In this document: one piece after another, positions 9,301-12,825 of the stretch
Numbering within the stretch: position 1 is the stretch's first letter
How the letters are laid out: every line of letters begins with the position of its first letter
Source of the DNA: Monoraphidium neglectum
Taxonomy: Eukaryota > Chlorophyta > Chlorophyceae > Sphaeropleales > Selenastraceae
Assembly (NCBI RefSeq): GCF_000611645.1
Contig: NW_014013549.1
Coordinates: 1-12,825 of the forward strand
Direction: 5' to 3'
Length of the DNA: 12,825 nucleotides
The notes under the pieces: model-generated
Told to the model about the DNA's origin: nothing
Databases searched by the model: none
The model's input: the letters and a program-made list of their open reading frames with translations, nothing else
Position numbers and translations under genes: made by a program

Positions 9301-11875
9301 ATATCACCACCCAGTGTGTGGACAAGCCGCGACAGGCGCCCTCGGCCGGGCAGACGTGCCCTGCGACCAGCCCCTGGGCGCCTGCCGTAACCCAAGTGAC
9401 GGCAGCCGAGGTCAAACGCAGCGCACCACACTGCACTGCACCGCGCCGCACTGCACCTGGAAGTAGAGCGCGCAGTCGGATATGAACCGCGCTGTGTGCG
9501 CCGCAGCAGCGCTGCCCAGCAGCGTGTGCGCCAGCGGCAGCTCCGTCACCACTGTTCGCCGAGCCGGCGACGCACCAGGGGCGCCGGAGGCCCCGGCGCT
9601 GGCGCCGGCGCTGTCAGCGCTGACGCCGCTTGAGAGGGTCGTGCCGCCGCTGGTGAAGCTCGAGCTGCCGCGCCGCCGCCCCGCCGCCCCCAGGCCGCCG
9701 CCGGCGATCTCCTCAGACGGCTGCTGCTGCTGGGCGGGCCCTGCAGGGTTTGTGGCCACGCAGACTGCGGCTTGTCGGGCAGGAACACAATCTGGGTGAC
9801 AAGAGCACGCATTGCTTCCTGCAACTTGGGTTCTAATCAGGTGGTGTGCGCAACAGGGCTCATGGACCCCGAGCTGATGGGCCGCAGGATTGCCAGGGGC
9901 GCGCGCGCGTGCACCTTGCTGCCGCCGCGCCGCCTCGTTCTCTACCAGCAGCATCCTGTCGCCGCCGATGAGGCCCAGGCGCAGGGCCATCCTCATGTTG
10001 GTGACCTGCGCCATGAAGCGGCTCAGGCCCTGGGGAGGGGTGGGAGGGGCGGGGTCGGAGTCGGGGTCGGAGGCGTCATCAAGAGGGCTCGAGGCGCCGC
10101 GTGACGCACCACGGCCACAACGGATGCGACCCGGTAGTCGGATCCATTAACCACGCTCAAACAGCGTCCCAAGAGACCTTCCTCTGCGTGCACGCTTGAG
10201 CGCACAGCATTGCCACCCACACTAATGAGGAGGCTGGCAGCCTGCAGTGCGTTTGGTTCGCACCCCACCCTGACCAGCAGCTTGCACAGGTTGACGAGCT
10301 GCGGTGGTGCCGTGTGCAAGCGCCAGAGGGGGTTCAGCATCGCAGTGCCATCGCCGACCTTGGGCCGTTGGCGAATCCGCCTTCGCGCAGCTGCATCCGC
10401 AGCTGTCCCAGCCGCGCCAGCACCCCATTGTTGGTCCGCAGCGCAGGCGCGCCCTGCTCCATCCCAACCGAGTCAAGACACCCGGGAGCTCCACCAGGCG
10501 GAGCCCTTCCATCCCCACCGCGCTCCAGGGCCACCCCCTGAGCCGTTCGGACCCACCTGGGGGTTGAGCAGGTGCGGCAGCAGCCCCGTCGCGGCCATCG
10601 TCACCGTCGGCTCCCACGCCCAGCCGTCAAACGCGCCGCGGCGCGTCGAGGCGACCGTGAGGGACCCCAACACGCGCCCGCCCGCAGATATGGGGGCTGC
10701 CAAGAAGTCTTTCAGGGCGGCGCGCTCGCTCAGCGCGTGGAAGTCGCGCGGCGGGGGCGGTGGGGGCGGGGGCTGCGGCGGAAGGGGCGGCGCCGATGGG
10801 GCGAGCTCCGAGGCCGGCATCGGCGCCTGCGCGCACACCCGGCCGGATGCCAGAGGCGACTGGGTTTGCGCAGCAGAGGCAGGGAGGGGGGAGGAGGGGG
10901 GCGAGCACTGAAAGCCGGCATAGAGACTGGCCGGTAGGGCCCCGTCGGCGCCTCATTATTGGCGAGGGACGGCCGCTTCTTACGACAGCTGCACAACTGC
11001 TGCAAGCGCCGCCCACGTGGCGTGGGGCGCGCGTCCATCACGCACCTGCTGCCGCCCGTCCGCAGGGGCGCACCACCGCAGCACCTTTGGCCCGCACCCC
11101 TGGTGGACGCGCAGCACACTCCAGCACGCCTCAACGCCGCCTGCGCCGCTGCCGCCGCTCCGCGCGTGCATCACAGGTTTGTCCCCCGCGACGCTTGCGC
11201 CGACGCCGTGCGCGGCGAGCAGGACGCCGACCGCGGGCGGCCCGTCCTCCGGCTCTATGACAGCAGTGATGCTGCAGGGGGGAGGGGCACGCGGGCAGGT
11301 TCGCGTGGCTCCGAAACCGAGTGCGGCGCGAGCGCACGCAGGTAGTAGCAGGGGCGTGCTTTTGGTGCGTAAATGAGCGCCCCACAGGCTGCCAGCTGCA
11401 GCAGTCTCGCAGTGAAGCATCTTGGAAGCAGACATAAGGGCTCGCACCGCCACCCAAGGTGCGCGGCGCGGTATGTCCCGGCGCGCACCTGCACATGTCG
11501 ACGCCCGGTAGGTGGTCAACGATGCATTCCGCCAGCTCCGGCAACACCAGGCCAGGAGCGGCGCCGGTGATGGTGTTCATCTCCAACAGCAAGCCGTTCA
11601 TAAGCTGCGCAGGGGGAAAGGCGTCGTGAGGCGCGATCCAGAACTGGCCAGTGGCCAGTGGCCACCCTGACACTGAGACACCCGCCTCTGCGAGGCCCGG
11701 CCCACAAGTCCCGCACCTTAAACGAGTCGGCAGGAACGTCTTTTTCACATGTGCCATTGGTTTCAGCCAGCTTGCCAGCCACGGCGGGCTGGCTTTTGTC
11801 GCTGCTGCCGTGTTGGCTGATGACGTTGCCAGAGCCCTGCTGTTCTTGAGGCGTCTTGGAGACACACGCACCCAT
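4466..11875 (-). CDS. GAF-domain TKL-type serine/threonine protein kinase, 21 exons, predicted 1010 aa
   Basis: Exons, 5' to 3': 11875-11717, 11604-11489, 11271-11046, 10859-10557, 10453-10359, 10269-10110, 10029-9915, 9818-9457, 9147-8644, 8328-8158, 7960-7925, 7649-7556, 7299-7211, 7033-6932, 6728-6660, 6442-6386, 6041-6004, 5663-5588, 5256-5209, 4925-4860, 4612-4466 (stop TGA 4468-4466). The lengths sum to 3033 nt and the phase is kept at every junction. Domain order: lipidation signal (1-7), GAF-like 1 (about 74-268), linker, GAF-like 2 (about 479-582), Ala/Gly/Ser-rich linker, protein kinase (about 711-1005). The start ATG has A at -3 and G at +4. The protein is predicted to phosphorylate Ser/Thr at a membrane under control of GAF sensor domains; ligand and substrate are unknown. 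It resembles the expanded GAF-TKL kinases of chlorophyte algae. The least certain parts are the exon 5/6 junction and the acceptors of exons 4 and 8, where in-frame alternatives exist. The kinase exons are very secure. Confidence 0.9.
4613..4859 (-). other. Intron 20 of the kinase gene, probable GC-AG intron
   Basis: Reading GTG TCA CAG|GCGAGG at 4860/4859 as a GC donor and CCAACCCCAG|GGG at 4613/4612 as the acceptor gives ILDQVSQ|GARPSFP. This matches the usual alpha-G to GxRPxxP spacing of kinases. The nearest GT donor (CAA|GTGTCA, 4868-4867) would delete VSQ and has a poor consensus. Apart from the C, the donor hexamer matches the GTGAGG donors used elsewhere in this gene. Confidence 0.7.
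6282..6333. repeat. (CA)n microsatellite in intron 16 of the kinase gene
   Basis: The plus strand shows about 25 CA units with a single AA interruption near 6311, preceded by a short CG-rich alternating stretch. It lies inside the 344 bp intron 16 (6042-6385), so the transcript carries (GU)n. Flanking 6334-6390 continues with imperfect TG/CA alternation close to the exon 16 donor. Confidence 0.97.
6793..6903. repeat. Imperfect (CA)n/(CG)n repeat in intron 14 of the kinase gene
   Basis: This is a CA-rich alternating purine-pyrimidine tract broken by GCGCGTGCGC and CATGCA units, inside the 203 bp intron 14 (6729-6931). It ends about 28 bp from the exon 14 donor. As with the tract in intron 16, the sense strand of the gene reads GT. 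Confidence 0.95.
7211..8328 (-). other. Kinase gene exons 10-13: protein kinase N-lobe
   Basis: Exon 10 (8328-8158) carries the glycine loop GRGGYGVCYRG (717-727) and VAVK with the ATP-binding Lys737. Exon 11 (7960-7925) is only 36 nt (VLYASDQRSAMK). Exon 12 (7649-7556) has the alpha-C Glu753 in DAMEMAVLSHVRHPGIVTVY, with the HPxIV turn typical of TKL kinases. Exon 13 (7299-7211) carries a 20-residue beta4-beta5 insert and NMIIME, the start of the hinge. The exon 12 donor GGGTGAGT (phase 1) is preferred over an upstream GAG|GTCAGG because only it keeps the frame into exon 13. Confidence 0.92.
8644..9818 (-). other. Kinase gene exons 8-9: low-complexity segments and second GAF-like domain
   Basis: Exon 8 (9818-9457) starts with a Gln/Gly/Ser/Ala-rich stretch and ends with TELPLAHTLL...ARFISDCALYFQ. 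Exon 9 (9147-8644) continues with VFTPASRVVAALVVVPLIRG, AAFGGLYFALDAPNACGQ and LAATSLVSMLLASKLDRM (about 521-582). This resembles the C-terminal half of GAF domains: sensitive loop, PL..G...GGLY.., then a closing helix. After residue about 583, exon 9 encodes roughly 100 Ala/Gly/Ser-rich residues with no fold visible, a tether to the kinase. The exon 8 acceptor could be TTGCAG (9819) or CACCCAG (9792); both keep phase 1, so the N-terminal 9 residues of this exon are uncertain. Confidence 0.6.
9915..10453 (-). other. Kinase gene exons 5-7: inter-GAF helical linker
   Basis: Exon 5 (10453-10359), exon 6 (10269-10110) and exon 7 (10029-9915) encode residues about 269-391. The segments LGQLRMQLREGG, ALQAASLLISVGG and MRMALRLGLIGGDRMLLVEN have amphipathic, helix-like spacing; the last could begin the second GAF fold. 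The exon 6/7 junction is strong (GTG|GTGCGT, and a pyrimidine-rich CCTCCCCAG|GGC). The exon 5/6 junction is the weakest of the gene: donor AAG|GTCGGC and acceptor GGTCAG|G without a good pyrimidine tract. Confidence 0.55.
10557..11604 (-). other. Kinase gene exons 2-4: first GAF-like domain
   Basis: Exon 2 (11604-11489), exon 3 (11271-11046) and exon 4 (10859-10557) encode residues about 54-268. LAECIVDHLPGVDMCSITAV (about 77-96) resembles the opening helix and first strand of GAF domains, followed by GVLLAAHGVG. VLGSLTVASTRRGAF (about 230-244) resembles the late GAF strand and loop, with a closing helix through LLPHLLNP. The exon 2/3 join splits the Ser codon (AG|C) and uses CCCCTGCAG|C, which restores a continuous GAF-like strand. 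Exon 4 carries a Pro-rich insert with a run of 8 Pro (around 190-204). The exon 4 acceptor may instead be at 10827 (exon from 10826), also in phase 0. GAF domains bind cyclic nucleotides, tetrapyrroles or other small ligands, but no ligand-specific motif is evident. Confidence 0.65.
11717..11875 (-). other. Kinase gene exon 1: N-myristoylation/palmitoylation signal
   Basis: The protein begins MGACVSK. Gly2, Ser6 and Lys7 fit the MGxxxS/T(K) pattern of N-myristoyltransferase substrates, and Cys4 is placed for S-palmitoylation. The remaining residues to 53 are polar (Gln/Ser/Lys/Glu-rich) with no domain, as expected of a flexible membrane-anchored tail. The exon ends TTTAAG|GTGCGG in phase 0. 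Plasma- or ciliary-membrane anchoring is inferred from the motif only. Confidence 0.75.
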
Positions 11876-12096
11876 TATGTGGCATACCCCAGGCCGCTGG
11901 CGTGCCTCCGCTTGCCACGCGGGCTCAGCTCATACGGTCCGTTGCCCGTCCCGTCCACGTTTGTATGCCATTCATTTTTTGAAAGGCCACGCTTCGCCTG
12001 CCGCACTGTACCGGTATGCTGTGTGTCACCCGTGGGTCCAGATTGATCAGATTTTGTTTTGGGTAGGTTCAAAGTGCTGTATGCGTGCCGGCACAT
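11875..12096 (-). other. Possible upstream ORF overlapping the kinase start codon
   Basis: An ATG at 12096-12094 opens a 73-codon frame whose TAA stop (11877-11875) shares one base with the kinase ATG (sequence TAATG). The product has no recognisable domain and is Lys/Arg/Thr/Gly-rich. If transcribed, it would be a leader ORF placed for termination-coupled reinitiation. It may equally be a chance frame, since the transcription start is unknown. Confidence 0.25.
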
Positions 12097-12689
12097 CTGT
12101 CGTCCCCGTAAGAAGATGTATGAAGACTGTACAGGGCCGGCAGCACAACACACATCTTTCCACTGGTCAACGCGCGGCCGACACCTGCTCGTGGCACGCT
12201 GACGCACGCCAATGAGCCAAGGTGGCTGAGCAGTGGCAGGGGTCAGGCATGGTTGGCAGCTAGGCTACAAGCAGCAGGTACTTGGGGGCAGCGATCACAA
12301 CAACCACGCAAGCCTTCCCTTGCTGTACCGGTAGCTCAGGGCAACCATTTGTGACGACGCCGACGTCGAGGGCAACCAACAAGGATGGTGACGCGGTCAC
12401 GGCTATCGGTGTTCGATCGCCGTACGCAAAGCGCAGTGCGACTCACCTCTGACACTCCACCCCGCCTGCGTGAGCAAGCTTGGGTGCAACCACCCTTGCC
12501 AGCTGCCCTTGGTTGGTCCAGGGATCATGAATTTTGTTCCAGCGGTGCACCACGCGGCCAGCGGGCCTGACCTTTGCGCTGAGCCTTTGATTCAAAACAC
12601 TGCATGCTTCCAGTTCGAATGAGCCTCTCACAGCCCGCCAATTCAGGCATTGGCAAGGGGGACAGCCCAAAGCTGTGTCGACGACAGCA
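11876..12689. other. Upstream (5' leader and promoter) region of the kinase gene
   Basis: No gene is recognised. A clear TATA element or other named promoter motif is not visible. The minus strand holds a 73-codon ATG-initiated frame from 12096 that ends in the TAA overlapping the kinase start codon (see the separate entry). The frame of the kinase ATG has no stop in the codons just upstream, so a short N-terminal extension from a further upstream exon cannot be excluded, although the MGACVSK start argues against it. Confidence 0.45.
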
Positions 12690-12825
12690 TGTGTGTGTGT
12701 GTGTGTGTGTGCGTGCGTGCGTGTGTGTGCGTGTGTGTGTGTGTGTGTGTGCGTGCGCGTGTGTGTGTGTGTGCGCGTGCGCGTGTGTGTGTGTGTGCGC
12801 GCGCGTGTGTGTGTGTGTGTGCGCG
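12690..12825. repeat. Long (TG)n/(CG)n alternating tract at the right edge
   Basis: About 136 bp consists of TG dinucleotides interspersed with CG units, purely alternating purine-pyrimidine, and continues past the window end. Such tracts can adopt left-handed Z-DNA and are common microsatellites. It lies about 0.8 kb upstream of the kinase start codon. Confidence 0.97.

Noticed and set aside
8644..9390. Plus-strand frames over 8534-9390 rich in Ala/Pro/Arg
   Set aside because: They are antisense shadows of kinase exon 9, whose minus-strand frame carries the GAF-like sequence and joins in phase to both neighbours.
10741..10785. GGC/GGGGGC-rich run as a possible G-quadruplex or regulatory element
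   Set aside because: It is the coding sequence for the poly-proline insert of kinase exon 4, and triplet expansion explains it.
11338..11420. An extra exon in intron 2 of the kinase gene (frame reading LLQLAACGALIYAPK)
   Set aside because: It can be spliced in phase, but it needs a weak acceptor (TTCCAAG) and a TAG acceptor downstream. Direct joining of 11489 to 11271 restores a continuous GAF-like strand (GVDMCSITAV) with a strong CCCCTGCAG acceptor.
12598..12640. GTTCGAAT resembling a tRNA T-loop
   Set aside because: No matching acceptor stem, anticodon arm or D arm could be found on either side.

Overview
The window looks like nuclear DNA of a GC-rich green alga, most likely a chlorophyte of the class Chlorophyceae. 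The evidence is many short spliceosomal introns (about 80-345 bp, GT-AG with GTGCGN/GTGAGN donors), Ala/Gly/Pro-rich low-complexity coding inserts, long CA/GT microsatellites, and a GAF-plus-TKL-kinase architecture that is common in Chlamydomonas-type algae. There is no sign of bacterial operons, CRISPR arrays, rRNA, tRNA or insertion sequences. The class assignment is inference; the eukaryotic gene structure is seen directly.

Layout. (1) 1-about 1323, minus strand: the 5' part of a gene for a nephrocystin-4 (NPHP4)-like protein of the ciliary transition zone. Three exons are visible, the gene runs off the left edge, and its start codon is not resolved. (2) About 1324-4465: a 3.1 kb interval with no gene I can name. 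It should contain the NPHP4 5' end and promoter and the 3' UTR of the kinase gene. It also holds a less GC-rich stretch (about 1810-2560) and some exon-like minus-strand segments of unknown status. (3) 4466-11875, minus strand: a complete 21-exon gene for a predicted 1010-residue protein. In order it has an N-myristoylation/palmitoylation-type N terminus, a GAF-like domain, a linker, a second GAF-like domain, and a tyrosine-kinase-like (TKL) Ser/Thr protein kinase domain at the C terminus. The reconstructed exons sum to 3033 nt with consistent phases across all 20 introns. (4) 11876-12689: upstream region of the kinase gene, with a short upstream ORF whose stop overlaps the start codon. (5) 12690-12825: a long alternating TG/CG tract running off the right edge.

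The two genes lie on the same strand in tandem. NPHP4 is a cilium-base protein and the kinase carries a membrane-anchoring lipidation signal, so a ciliary-membrane role for the kinase is conceivable. Nothing in the sequence proves a functional link. The kinase has all core catalytic residues (G-loop, VAVK Lys, alpha-C Glu, catalytic-loop Asp/Lys/Asn, DFG, APE, subdomain XI Arg), but its HRD motif reads HCD, which makes it a non-RD kinase.
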